64,000 nt of DNA, taken from the NCBI GenBank assembly GCA_963921935.1, contig OY998175.1, positions 229,360,122 through 229,424,121 on the forward strand. Reading direction: 5' to 3'. How positions within the stretch are numbered: position 1 is the first letter of the stretch; each line of letters begins with the position of its first letter. This document shows, in pieces, positions 44,201-56,130 of the stretch. Below the pieces are notes generated by a model. The model was not told the origin of the DNA and did no database searches. It was given only the letters and a program-made list of their open reading frames with translations. The translations under genes were made by a program, and so were the position numbers. Source of the stretch: Galeruca laticollis. Its lineage: Eukaryota; Arthropoda; Insecta; Coleoptera; Chrysomelidae.

Positions 44201-44356
44201 AACAGTTCCTACGTGCAACTAACTGCTTCTTCAGCTTCAGTAGAACGCGTATTTAGCTCTTTTGGACTTGTACACTCGGATATTAGAAACAGATTAGGCA
44301 TAGAAAAAGGAGGAAAACTCGTGTTTTTGTTTAAATTGTATAACGAAAATGAATAG
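41255..44356 (+). pseudogene. hAT transposase copy 2, three frameshifts
   Basis: Exon 1 is 41255-41423 (BED finger) and exon 2 starts at 42764; the join is in frame. Copy 2 retains sense codons at both sites where copy 1 has stops (GAA near 43125, CAA near 44140). It has one-base losses near 43450 (after KVIT), near 43747 (after NIAIKH) and near 44128 (A-run), plus a 4-bp AACT duplication near 44217 in the dimerisation region. The stop is TAG 44354-44356. The two copies therefore died by independent mutations. Confidence 0.9.
41706..42387 (+). mobile_element. LINE 3' fragment in the hAT intron with target duplication
   Basis: Flanked by the 14-bp direct repeat AGATACATTTTTGA (41692-41705 and 42388-42401), the footprint of target-primed insertion. 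It encodes the same RTE-like C-terminus as 6639-7199 and ends TGAGAAGAAGA. It lies entirely between the donor (41423/41424) and acceptor (42763/42764) of the transposase intron. Confidence 0.92.
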
Positions 44357-44626
44357 ACTGAAAACACACAGTAATAAAATTTAGGTGTTACGTTTAGTTT
44401 AAGAATTTTTAATTACGAACTTCTTTTTTGTTGTTTTTGCTAACACTAGATACTTTTTTTGATTTTTAAGAAAACTTTTATATTATGTTGTTATCTGGTT
44501 CTGAATAAAAAAGAAAAAAATTGATTTTAAATCATGATTGTAATTTTAAAAATCAAGCGATTTAAATCATGATTTTAATCGTGATTTTATTCACTTGATT
44601 TTAATCAGCCCAACCTTGCTAAGAAG

Positions 44627-44710
44627 TTTACTAAGATTGTTGTCACTGAAATTATTATTTTTATTTTCATCTTAAACTGTAGTTACAATTTGGCCCATTA
44701 CTTATGAATC

Positions 44711-44771
<61 letters not shown>

Positions 44772-45344
44772 TAGAACAAGTACCTATAAGTTTATGTCCT
44801 CTTTAGACACCTCAACAATGTATTTATTTCGTTGCTGATTCATTCGATTTAGCGATAGTGGGCAATGTCGAACAAGTTTAGTGTAAGTAGGACCTAATAG
44901 GGATAACGTTTCGCATTTTTCTTCCTTCTTCAAGGCTAAACCCACGGCAATAAGGTCGTTGTACTGTTGATTTGCGATGGACTACAAATGGATAATGTAC
45001 ACGCATACCATGATTATAGACGTGGTGTTATACGTCAGTAGTTACCAGCGTTTGGTTTGCTTAGTAAAAGTGGCTCTACTGGTGACCACGTTGCCGATTT
45101 TGAATTCGGCGTTTGCATTGTCGCATGACGGTCGTTGCACCTAAAATTTCGATACACACGTCAAATTGTTACGGTAATTTGAAGGGGAAAAATGTAGGTC
45201 TCAGTCTATGCCATCGTCTGATGATTTCGTGAATGAAGATGAGTAATAAACGCGTGTAAAAAAATATTTATAGATTGAAATCTTTTTTTTGTTTTGTTTT
45301 GAGAACGAGATGAATAAGATAATAAACTAGCTTTCAACAGTTTT
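44627..45344. other. spacer with (TA)n
   Basis: A TA microsatellite occupies about 44714-44766. The remainder (44767-45344) has no recognised gene or repeat boundary. Confidence 0.6.
44714..44766. repeat. (TA)n microsatellite
   Basis: About 26 TA dinucleotides with no interruption. Confidence 0.97.
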
Positions 45345-48300
45345 TGGAAAAATATTTAGTATTGGAAGAATACTCGGAAGGCCGGAATTTCTGAGATATA
45401 GTCAAAATAAGAGATCAAAGATTTAACAAAACCTCCTATCATTTGAAAAATCATACATACCACATTCTCGAAATTATCAAACTCACATTCTAGAAGAGTA
45501 TTTTTAAAGTATCAATCTATAACGAAAAAATCAGGAGTACTCGAATGAGAAGATTTTCTGAGATATAGTAAAAATAAGAGACTGGACAAAAATCATCTCA
45601 TTTAAAAAATCGTACATAGCACATTTTCGATATGAAGCTCATATTCTATAAGAATATTCCTAAAGGATCAAGAATTCTCGGAAGAGCGGAATTTCTGAGA
45701 TATACCTAGTAAAAAAATAGACCGTGGATTTTAAAAAACATCCTACTACTTAAAAAATTGTACAGATCAAATTTTCGAGAATATCAGCTCATATTCTAGA
45801 ATAATATTCTCAAATGATCAATATATAAAAAAAATCAAGAGTACTGGAAAATGCGGAAAAAACATCATTTAAAAAGTCGTACAAACCACATTATTGAAAA
45901 TATCGATCTCATATTCTAGAATATTATTCCTAAAGGAACAATCTATAAATAAAAAACTCAAGATTACTCGCAAGATCGGTATTTCTGAGATATGGTAAAA
46001 ACAAGAGATTAAAGATTTAAAAAACCATTCTATCATTTGAAAAATCGTGCAGATCCCATTTTTAGAAATATCGAGCTCATATTCTAGAATAATATTCCCA
46101 AGGGGTTAATCTATAAATATAAAAATCAAGAATATTTGGAAGAGCGTAATTTCTGAGAGTTCAAAGATTGGAAAAAAAAACATCGTTTCATTTAAAAAAT
46201 CGTACATATCACATTTTCGAAAACATTCAGCTTATATTCTAGAATAGTGCTTCTAATGCATTTATCTAAGAAGAAAAAAATCCAGAATACTCGGAAGACA
46301 GGAATTTCTGAGATATAGTAAAAATAAGGGATCGAAAATTTAAAAAAAAATCTTATTTAAAAAATCGTACATAACACAGTTTTGAAAATATCGAACTCGT
46401 ATTCTATAAGAGTATTCCTAAAGGATCAATCTAAAAAGAAATAATTAAGGGCACTAGAAAGATTGGAATTTCTGAGATATAGTGAATACAAGAAATCAGA
46501 TTTTAATAAAACGTCCTCATTTGAAAAATCATACAGGTCACATTTTTGTAAATATCGAGCTTATATTCTTGAAGTGTTTTCCTATGGGATCAAACTATAA
46601 AGGAAGAATCAAGAATTCTCGGAAGAGCGGAACTTCTGAGATATACCTAGTTAAAAAAATAGACCGTAGATTGTAAAAAACATCCTATTTTTCAAAAAAT
46701 CATACATATCAAATTTTCGAAAATATCGAGCTCATATTATAGAATAATCAATATATAAAGAAAAAAATCAAGAGTACTGGAAAATGCGGAATTTCTGAGT
46801 AACAGTAAAAATAAGAGATCGAAGATCTTAAAAAAACATCCTATCATTTGAAAAGTCGTACAGGCCACATTTTCGAAAATATCGAACTCATATTCTAGAA
46901 GTATATTCCTAAGGGATCAATCAAGATTACTCGGAAGATCGGTATTTCTGAGATATAGTAAAAACAAGAGATTAAAGTTTTTAAAAAACCATTCTATCAT
47001 TTGAAAAATCGTAAAGATCTTATTTTGATAAATATCGGGCTCACATTGTAGAAGAGTATTTCTAAAGTATCAATCTATAACGAAAAAAAAACAGAAGTAC
47101 TTGAAAGAGTAGAATTTCTGAGATATAGTAAAAATAAGAGATTTGACAAAAATCATCTCGTTTAAAAAATCATACATAACACATTTTCGATATCAAGCCC
47201 ATATTCTATAAGAGTGTTCCTAAAGGATCAATAATTCTCGGAAGAGCGGAATTTCTGAGATATACCTAGTAAAAAAATAGACTAGATTTTAAAAAACATC
47301 CTATTATTTAAAGAATCGTACAGATCAAATTTTCGAGAATATCTAACTCATATTCTAGAATAATATTCTCAAATGATCAATATATAAAAAAATCAAGAGT
47401 ACTGGATAATGCGGAATTTCTGAGATGTAGTAAAATTAAGGTATCAAAAATCTTAAAAAAAAACGTATCATTTAAGAAATCGTACAAACCACATTTTTGA
47501 AAATATCGACCTCATATCCTAGAATATTATTCCTAAAGGAGCAATCTATAAATAAAAAAATTAAGATTACTTGGAAGATCGGTATTTCTGAGATATAGTA
47601 AAAACAAGAGATTAAAGATTTAAAAAACCATTCTATCATTTCAAAAATCGTGCAGATTCCATTATTAGAAATGTCGAGCTCATATTCTAGAATAATATTT
47701 CCAACGGATTAATATATAAACATAAAAATCAAGACTATTTGGAAGAGCGTAATTTCTGAGATGTAGTAAAAATAAGAGTACAAAGATTTGAAAAAAAAAA
47801 ACATCCTTTCATTTAAAAAATCGTACACATCACATTTTCGAAAACATTCAGCTTATATTCTAGAATAGTGTTTCCAATGCATCTATCTAAGAAGAAAAAA
47901 ATCCAGAATACTCGGAAGACAGGAATTTCTGAGATATAGTAAAAATAAGGGATGGAAAATTTAAAAAAAAACATCTTATTTAAAAAATCGTACATACCAC
48001 AGTTTCGAAATTATCGAACTCGTATTCTATAAGAGTATTCCTAAAGGATCAATCTATAATGAAAAAAATCAAGAAAGATTGGAATTTCTGAGATATAGTG
48101 AATACAAGAAATCAAAGATATTAAAAAAACGTCCTCATTTGAAAATTCACACAGATCACATTTTTGTAAATATCGAGTTTATATTCTTGCAGTGTTTTCT
48201 TCCTATGGGATCAAAATATAAAGGAAAAATCAAGAATTCTCGGAAGAGCGGAACTTCTGAGATATACCTAGTTAAAAAAATAGACCGTAGATTTTAAAAA

Positions 48301-50801
48301 ACATCCTATTTTTAAAAAAATCATACATATCAAATTTTCGAAAATATCGAGCTCATATTATAGAATAATCAATATATAAAGAAAAAAATCAAGAGTACTG
48401 GAAAATGCGGAATTTTTGAGTAACAGAAAAAATAAGAGATCGAAGATTTTGAAAAGTCGTACAGACCTCATATTCGAAAATATCGAAAATCAAGAGTACT
48501 CGAAAGTGTAGAGTTTCTGAGATATCGTAAAAACAAGATAATAGAAGATCTAAAAATATTTCTTTTCATTTAAAAAATCGTACTTACCACATTCTCGGAA
48601 ATATCGAGTTCATATTCTAGAAGAGTGTTTCTAAGGGATTAATCTATAATGAGAAAAATCAAGAGTACCCGAAAGTACGGAGTTTCTGAGATATAGTAAA
48701 AACAACATAATAGAAGATTCAGAAATATTTCTTTATATTTAAAAAATCGTACTGACCGCATTTTCGAAAATATCGAACTCATATTCTAGAGGAGTGTTTC
48801 TAAGGAATTAATCTATAATGAGAAAATCAAGAGTACTCGAAAATACAGAGTTTCTGAGATATAGTTAAAACAACATAATAGAAGATTCAGAAATATTTCT
48901 TTATATTTAAAAAATCGTGCTGACTGCATTTTATAAAATATCGAGCTCATATTCTAGAAGAGTGTTTTTCTAAGAGATTAATCTATAATGAAAAAATTTA
49001 AGAGTACTCTAAAGTACAGAGTTACTGAGATATAGTAAAAACAACATAATAGAAGATTCAGAAATATTTCTTTATATTTAAAAAATCGTACTGATCCCAT
49101 TTTCTAAAATATCGAGCTCATATTCTAGAAGGGTGTTTTTAAGGGATTAATCTATAATGAAAAAAATCAAGTGTACTCGAAAGTGGAGTTTCTGAGATAT
49201 AGTAAAAACAAGGTAATAGAAGATTTAAAAATATTTCCTTTTATTTATAAAATTGTACGGACCACATTCTCGAAAATATCGAGCTCATATTCTAGAAGAG
49301 TGTTTCTAAGGGATTAATGTATAATGACAAAAATTGAGAATACTCGAAAGTACAGAGTTACTGAGATAGTAAAATCAACATAATAGAAGATATAGAAATA
49401 TTTCTTTATATTTAAAAAATCGTAATGACCGTATTTTCGAAAATGTCGAGCTCATATTCTAGAAGAGTGTTTCAAAGGGATTAATCTATAAGGAAAAAAA
49501 TCAAGAGTACTCGAAAGTGTAGAGTTTCTGAGATATAGTAAAAACAAGATAATAGAAGATATACAAATATTTCTTTTTATTTAAAAAAGCGTACTGACCA
49601 CATTCTCGGAAATATCGAGTTCATATTCTAGAAGAGTGTTTCTAAGGGATTAATCTATAATGAGAAAAATCAAGAGTATTCGAAAGTTCACGAGTTCCTG
49701 AGATATAGTAAAAACCACATAATAGAAGATCCAGAAATATTTCTTTTTATTTAAAAAATCGTACTGACCACGTTTTCTAAAATATTGAGCTCATATTCTA
49801 AAAGAGTGTTTCTAAGGGATTAATCTATAATGAGAAAAATCAAGAGTACTCGAAAGTGTGGAGTTACTGAGATATAGTAAAAACAAGATAATAGAAGATT
49901 GAAAAATACTTCTTTTTATTTAAAAAATCGTACTGACCACATTCTCGAAAATATCGAGTTCATATTCTAGAAGAATGTTTCTAAGAGATTATTCTATAAT
50001 GAGAAAAATCAAGAGTACTCGAAAGTACAGAGTTCCTGAGATATAGTAAAAACATATAATTGAAGATTTAACAATATTTCTTTTTATTTAAAAAATCATA
50101 CTGACCACATTTTCTAAAGTATCGAGCTCATATTCTAGAAGAGTATTCCTAAATGATCAATCTTTGTAGAAAAAAATCAAGAGTATTCGAAAGAGTAGAA
50201 TTTTTGAGATACTTATAGTAAAAACAAGACATCAAAGATTTGAAAAAAAACATTCTATTATTTAAAAAAATACACAGATCGCATTTTTGAAAATATCGAG
50301 CTCATGTTTTCGAAGAGTATTCCCAAAGGATCATTTTATAAATAAAAAAATCGGAAGTACTCGAGCGATCGGAATTTCTGAGATATAGTAAAAATAAGAG
50401 GTCAGAGATCTTAAAAAAGCTTTCTATTATTTGAAAAATTGTTCATACCACATTTTCGTAAATATCGTGCTCATATTCTAGAAGAGTATTCCCAAGGGAT
50501 CAAACTATAAAGAAAAAAATCTGGAAATTGCGGAGTTTCTGAAATATAGTGAAAATAAGCGATCAATGATTTGAAAAAAGGCATTCTATCATTTGAAAAA
50601 TCATACAGACTATATTTTCGGAAATATTATGCTCATATTCTAGAAGATTATTCCTGAAGGAGTAATCTATAAAGAAAAAAATCAAGAGTATTCCGAAGAG
50701 CGGAATTTCTGAGATATAGTAAAAATAAGAGATCAAAGATTTGAACATTTAAACAATCGTAGCGACCATATTTTCGAAAATATCGAGCTCATACTCTAGA
50801 A

Positions 50802-51441
50802 CAGTGGTTCCCAATCGTTTCTGGACCACCGCCCCCTATAGAAGAGAACAAAAATTTCAACGCCCATAGCTTCATTTGAAAAAACTTTTCGGCAAATCAA
50901 ACACATAGGTAATGATTTGTTTGTAGAAGATTCCGCAAATCCATATTTTAAATATTCAATACTGTATTGCCGGCATTTCTTTTTTAATTTAGAAGTAGAT
51001 TCAGTCATTTTCATACAAAAATCAAATTCTCAATAAATTTATAGATAGTAATGTTTATAAAATGACACACCACTCACGATTATTTACTACGGCAGAGCTT
51101 ATGATTCACGACTATATATCGCGGCCAAGCACATACAACTAACAAAAAATTCGTAGAGCTGTTGCTTTTATACGTTTCATTTCGTGCATGATTCAACTTG
51201 TCTGTGTGCGAACATGTCGAAACATGTTATTTTGTATGAACATCGCGCGTTCGCTTATCAACGTGCGAGGACAAGTCATATACTTCTATTCTGAATTAAA
51301 AGAAATTATTAGTATTATTAATGCTAATTTAAAACTGCTTATTAACCCTTATTAAATCATTTTTATTTCACCATTCCTCTTGACTGCTTATTATTTGCTT
51401 CTGAATCCTCTACCGCCCCCCTAAAAGGCTGGGAACCACTG
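50802..51441. mobile_element. 640-bp Buster-like hAT MITE within the satellite
   Basis: Ends CAGTGGTTCCCAATC (left) and GGCTGGGAACCACTG (right) are typical of the Buster/ZBED5 hAT group. A perfect 8-bp duplication CTCTAGAA (50794-50801 and 51442-51449) is part of the satellite monomer. On the minus strand near 50880-51014 a transposase N-terminal remnant reads CRQYSIEYLKYGFAES and LPMCLICRKVFSNEAM, a BED-type finger start. Confidence 0.93.
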
Positions 51442-52555
51442 CTCTAGAAGAATGTTCTCAAAGGATCAATCTATAAAGAATACAATCAAGAATACTTGAA
51501 AGAGCGGAATTTCTGAGATATATTAAAAACAAAAGATCAAAGATTTAAAAAAAACATCCTATCATTTGAAAAATCGTAGAGACCACATTTTCGAAAATAT
51601 CGATCTCATCGATATAATAAAAATAAGAGATCAAAGATTTGAAAAAAACGTCCTATCATTTAAAAATTCGCAGTAGGTCCAAAGGATGAATTTATAAAGA
51701 AAAAATAAATAATACTGGAAAGAACAAAACATTCTCTCATTTTAATGATCGTACAGACCACATTTTCGAAAAGATCGAGCTCATATTCTAGAAAAGTGTT
51801 TCTGAAGGATCAGTCTATAAAGAAAAAAATCAAAAGTACTCGAAAGAACAGAATTTCTGAGATAAAGTAACAACTAAAGATCAAAGATTTGAAAAAAATA
51901 TCCTGTCATTTTAATAATCTTACTGACCACATTTTCTAAAATATCGAGCTCATATTCTAGAAAAGTATTCCTAAATGATCAATCTTTGTAGAAAAAAATC
52001 AAGAGTATTCGAAAGAGTAGAATTTTTGAGATACTTATAGTAAAAACAAGACATGAAAGATTTGAAAAAAAAACATTCTATTATTTAAAAAATTACACAG
52101 AACGCATTTTCGAAAAAATCGAGCTCATATTTCAGAAGTGTATTCCCAAGAGATCAATATACATATGTAGAAAAAATTAAAAAAATCGGAATTCTTGAGA
52201 TATAGTAAAAACAAGAGATCAATTATTTAATAAAAAATATCATATCATTCAAAATATCTTACAGTCCACATTTTCGAAAATATCGAGCTCATGTTCTAGA
52301 AAAGTATTCCCAAAGGATCATTTTATAAAGAAAAAAACAAAAGTACTCGAGCGATTAGAATTTCTGAGATGTAGCAAAAATAAGAGATCAGAGATCTTAA
52401 AAAAGCTTCCTATCATTAGAAAAATCGTACATACCACATTTTCGTAAATATCGAGCTCATATTCTAGAAGAGTATTCCCAAGCGATCAAACTATAAAGAA
52501 AAAAATCTGGAAATTGCGGAATTTCTGAAATATAGTGAAAATAAGAGATCAAGAG

Positions 52556-52785
52556 ATAAGACTGGTCACAAAAACAATGTCTAGATAAGATAGTCACAAT
52601 CGTAAACAATTCTGAGAAATCCCTGCGTGTCCGCCATAATTTTAACATTCATACCTGGCTTAGGCAGAGTCGGATTTAAGGACTATACCAGTTTGCTGTT
52701 TCGTAACAGTACTAATTGTTAGTTAAGCTAAATCCTTCTTCGGTGGCGTCTATAGCTGTTCTGATGGGCGTTATCTAGATCGAAT
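52556..52785. other. about 225-bp non-satellite insertion
   Basis: Satellite text stops after AAGAGATCAAGAGATAAG and resumes at GAAATATAGTAAAAACAAAAG. Between is sequence of higher GC (ACTGGTCACAAAAACAATGT..., CTTCGGTGGCGTCTATAGC) not matched elsewhere in the window. No terminal repeats or duplication clearly visible. Confidence 0.6.
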
Positions 52786-54087
52786 GCGAAATATAGTAAA
52801 AACAAAAGATCAAAGATCTAAAAAAACATCCTATCATTTGAAAAATCGTAGAGACCACATTTTCGAAAATTTCGATCTCATATTCTAGAAGAGTATTTCC
52901 AAAGGATCATTTAATAACGAAAAAAATTAAGACTATTTGGAAGATCCGAATTTATAAGATATACGAGTAATAAAAATAAGAGACCAAAGATTTGAAAAAA
53001 ATATCATTTAAAATTTCGAAGTAATCACATTTTTGAAAATATCAAGTTCATATTCTAGAAGAGCAAAGGATCAATTTATAAAGAAAAACTAAATAATACT
53101 GGAAAGAACTGAATTTCTGAGATATAGTAAAAACAAAAGATCAAAGATTTGGAAAAATCATTCTGTCATTTTAATAATCGTACAGACCACATTTTCGAAA
53201 ATATCGAGCCCATATTTTAGAAGAGTATTCAGAAAGATCAATCTATATATAAAAAAATTAAGAGTACTTTAAAGATAGGAATTTCTGAGTTATAGTGAAA
53301 ATAAGAGATCGAATATTTTAAAAAAACATCCCATCATTTGTAAAATTGTACATACCACATTTTCGAAAATATCGAGCTCATATTCTAGAAGAGTATTTCC
53401 AAACGATCAATTAATAAAGAAAAAAAAATATTCGTATGAACCGAATTTCTGAGATAGAGTAACAACTAGAGATCAAAGATTTGAAAAAAACATACTGTCA
53501 TTTTCATAATCGTACAGACCACATTTTCGAAAAGATGTAGCTAATATTCTAGTAGAGTGTTTATAAAGGATCAGTCTATAAAGAAAAAAATCAAAAGTAT
53601 TCGAAAGATCGGAATTTTTGAAATATAGTAAAAACAATAAATAAAAGATTTAAAAAACATCCTATCATTTGTAAAATCGTATAGACCACATTTTCGAATA
53701 CATCAAGCTCATAATATAGAAGAGTGTTCCTAAAGGATCAATTTATGAATAAAAAGATCAAGATTACTCGGAAGATTGGTATTTCTGAGATATAGTGAAA
53801 ACAAGAGATAAAATGTTTGAAAAAAAACATTCTATCATTTAAAAAATCGTACAGACCATTTTTCAGAAAATATCGAGCTAATCTTCAGGAAAAGGAATCC
53901 TAAGGGATTAATATATTACTATAAGAGCGTTTTCAGACAATACCATTACCATACCATTTTCAGCGGGCGATAAATGGTCGTAAAATGGTATATCATTTTC
54001 ACACATAACCATAATTTGATACCATCGAATTTTGTACCCTAAAGTAGTTATTACACAGTTGCCAAGATTAGTAAGTTAGAAAGTGTT

Positions 54088-55920
54088 ATGGATAGAAGAC
54101 GTGTGTTGCTAGCGCTACTTCTCAAACGGAGAAAAGCAAGGAAACAAAGGGAGGCTCGATGGAAAAATCGACGGTACTGGGTTCATCCTTTGTTACAAAG
54201 TAGATATTTGGAAGGCGCGTTTTATATACTATTTGAAAAATTAATTGAACACGAAGAAAAATTTTTCAATTATTTTCGTATGAAATACAATACCTTCAGA
54301 ATGTTACTAGAACGTCTTTCAGACTCTATAAAGAAAACAGATACAACGATGAGATTAAGGGTTCCTCCAAAAGAAATGCTGGCAATTACTTTAAGGTAAG
54401 TTTTTATTACATAATGAATTAGTACAAAATAAATTTATTATAAGTTTTGAAAACAGGTATAATCTTCCCGATATTCATCTGACGCTGGAGTCGTATAAGC
54501 AGATGTTGATGGATATGACGGATAAACTTCATTATTGGACGAAGATCTTTTGCTTTTAATGCCCTTTATTAATTTTAGTACACCCATGCGGAATTCTATT
54601 TTTTCGTCCTCCGTGAAATTTTTTACAGCAGGTGTAACTGACATGAAAAAGGCAGTATCTTCGTCCGTTTGTGTTGGTGGTGGTTGATAAGTGGCTTCTA
54701 AAGCTTTTAAAATTGCTTTGTCTGTTTCATCGATGGAAGATACTTTTCTTCGTTTTGGGGCACAAGAAGCTCTAGGTGTCTGTTCAGATACTGCATCTTC
54801 ATCACTTACTTGTTCTTTTTCAGTAGTATTTTCAGAAATACTGGATTCTGTGTCATCTTTTTCGAGTACTTTCAATAAAAATTGCATTTGTTCAAAGTAT
54901 ATGTACTTCTTTGTACGTTTGTCACCACTTCTCTTTTTTCTTGAATTTGCAAATGCATCCCTAACATGTTTCCATTTGTCATGAATAACTTTTCCTGCAA
55001 ATAATAATCTTTTTGAAATATAAATATGCAAGTTAATTTTTAGCTTAAAAAAGTAAAATATTTTATTATTTACAGATACCTCGCTAGTGGAAACTCATTT
55101 ACAGATCTTCACTATACTTATAAAATAGGTATCTCAACTATAAGTGAAATTGTTCGCACGGTTTGTCAGCAGCTATGGATTCATTTTAGAGAAGAATACC
55201 TGCCTATACCTTCAGAGCAAGATTGGCTCAATATTGCACAAAATTTTCAGAGAATGTCACATTTTCCACATTGCATTGGCGCTGTGGACGGTAAACATAT
55301 TAGGGTACAAAAATTTCGGGAAAGTGGTTCGATGAACTTTTATTATAAACATTACTTTTCTATAGTTCTAATGGCTGTGGCAGACTCTGATTATAAATTT
55401 ATATACGTTGACATAGGGGCATACGGAAAGGATTGCGATTCATCGGTTTTTCAAGAAAATGAAAAATAACTCCCTAAATATTCCTAATGAAACTCTTTTG
55501 GCAGGAACAAATACTAGTTTTCCATTTGTTTTAGTCGGAGATGAGGCATTTTCGTTAAATGAAAATTTGTTAAGGCCATTTGGAGGTCATAATCTAACTG
55601 TAATTAAAAGAATATTTAATTATCGTTTAACACGAGCACGAAGATTTGTAGAATGTACATTCGGTATAATGAGCAACAAATGGAGAATTTTTCATCGACC
55701 ACTAAATGTTTCTAAAACATTTGCAAATGACATTGTAAAAGCTGCAGTAATTTTACATAACATAGTTCGTCAAAAAGATGGCTTTCGTACGACTGACTTC
55801 TACGTTTCTACAGGTACAAATGGTTTGCAAAATCTACAACGGGTAAGGGCTGTAGGAGGTGGAAGACAGGCAAACGACATACGGGACGAATTTGCCAATT
55901 ATTTTGTGAGTCCCGCGGAT
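54088..55920 (+). pseudogene. Harbinger (HARBI1-like) transposase, two exons, frameshifted
   Basis: Exon 1 (54088-54395) encodes the N-terminus (RRYWVHPLLQSRYLEGAFY, FRMKYNTFRMLLERL). Donor GTAAGT at 54396 and acceptor TTTACAG before 55076 give an in-frame AG|A join (ITLRYLASGNSF). Exon 2 has CIGAVDGKHI (first Asp), YVDIGAYGKDCDSSVF (second Asp) and RFVECTFGIMSNKWRI (Glu), the DDE_4 triad. Near 55455 a frame change joins DSSVF to KNNSLNIPNE, so the product is broken. The C-terminus stops at about EFANYFVSP, after which the frame enters the unrelated leader repeat. The family's usual C-terminal end is missing. Confidence 0.88.
54438..54994 (-). CDS. MADF/BESS DNA-binding protein of the Harbinger, 3' exon
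   Basis: An antisense exon of about 185 codons lying wholly inside the transposase intron (54396-55075). It begins after a TTTGCAG acceptor at 54994 with the second half of a MADF domain (KVIHDKWKHVRDAFANSRKK, KRTKKYIYFEQMQFLLKVL). It continues with an acidic linker and a basic KRRKVSS patch, and ends with a BESS motif (FFMSVTPAVKNFTEDEKIEF). MADF binds DNA and BESS mediates protein contacts; Harbingers often encode such an accessory protein beside the transposase. The first half of MADF requires an upstream exon to the right of 55075, probably lost with the right end of the element. The exon itself has no stop. An in-frame ATG at 55029-55031 precedes the acceptor, but the splice reading fits the family better. 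Confidence 0.8.
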
Positions 55921-56130
55921 GTATATTATGCTAGCGTAGCCATTTTACAGGGCACCCTTCGGACCAGGCTAATAATTTGTTGCTAATTTGTTGCTAATTT
56001 GTAACGCTGAGCTTGATTTTGTTGCTAATGCCGTTTCCAAGAAAACGCAAACTATGCTACCGTAATATTAAGCTAGCGTAGCCACACGCTATAACTATAT
56101 AAATAAGTAATATTGAAAAAAACTGAAAAC
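55918..56130 (+). repeat. leader unit, copy 2
   Basis: Matches 14377-14598 from ATGTATATTATGC onward, with small indels (an extra GCTAATTTGTT copy here). It truncates the Harbinger C-terminus on its left and leads directly into the 155-165-bp tandem units on its right. Confidence 0.85.

Larger units (their letters stand above)
40826..44618 (+). mobile_element. hAT element, full-length copy 2
   Basis: A 3793-bp element flanked by perfect 8-bp CTAAGAAG (40818-40825 and 44619-44626). Ends as in copy 1, with the right end reading CAACCTTG (one change). It carries the same two-exon transposase and the same LINE fragment in the intron, here with the LINE's own target duplications preserved. Length differs from copy 1 mainly through a deletion in copy 1's intron. 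Confidence 0.95.
45345..53921. repeat. satellite array, about 168-bp monomers
   Basis: Roughly 47 diverged monomers of about 160-171 bp in one orientation. Each contains TTTCTGAGATATAGTAAAAA, then AAAAATCGTACAGACCACAT, TTTTCGAAAATATCGAGCTC, ATATTCTAGAAGAGT and AAAAATCAAGAGTACTCG. CTGAG occurs at 48686, 48854, 49025, 49192 and 49361, giving the period. Three domains: 45345-48470 with a higher-order period near 1.6 kb; 48480-50140, a more uniform subfamily carrying ATAATAGAAGAT; and 50140-53921, mixed. Small open frames here are chance. Interrupted at 50802-51441 and 52556-52785. Confidence 0.95.
53925..55920 (+). mobile_element. PIF/Harbinger element, right end missing
   Basis: The left end GAGCGTTTTCAGACAATACC starts at 53925 after TAA (53922-53924), compatible with the 3-bp TWA target preference of this superfamily. 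It carries a spliced plus-strand DDE transposase and an antisense MADF/BESS gene, the two-gene arrangement of Harbingers. No inverted copy of the left end exists downstream: the element stops near 55918 where the leader repeat begins. Confidence 0.82.

Noticed and set aside
46482..50748. Several 60-72-codon frames in the satellite (46482, 47813, 48079, 50563)
   Set aside because: They are fragments of the repeat monomer, occur in more than one copy only because the monomer does, and differ in frame between copies.
45345..53921. Centromere call
   Set aside because: Monomer length and higher-order structure are suggestive, but sequence alone gives no evidence of kinetochore association.
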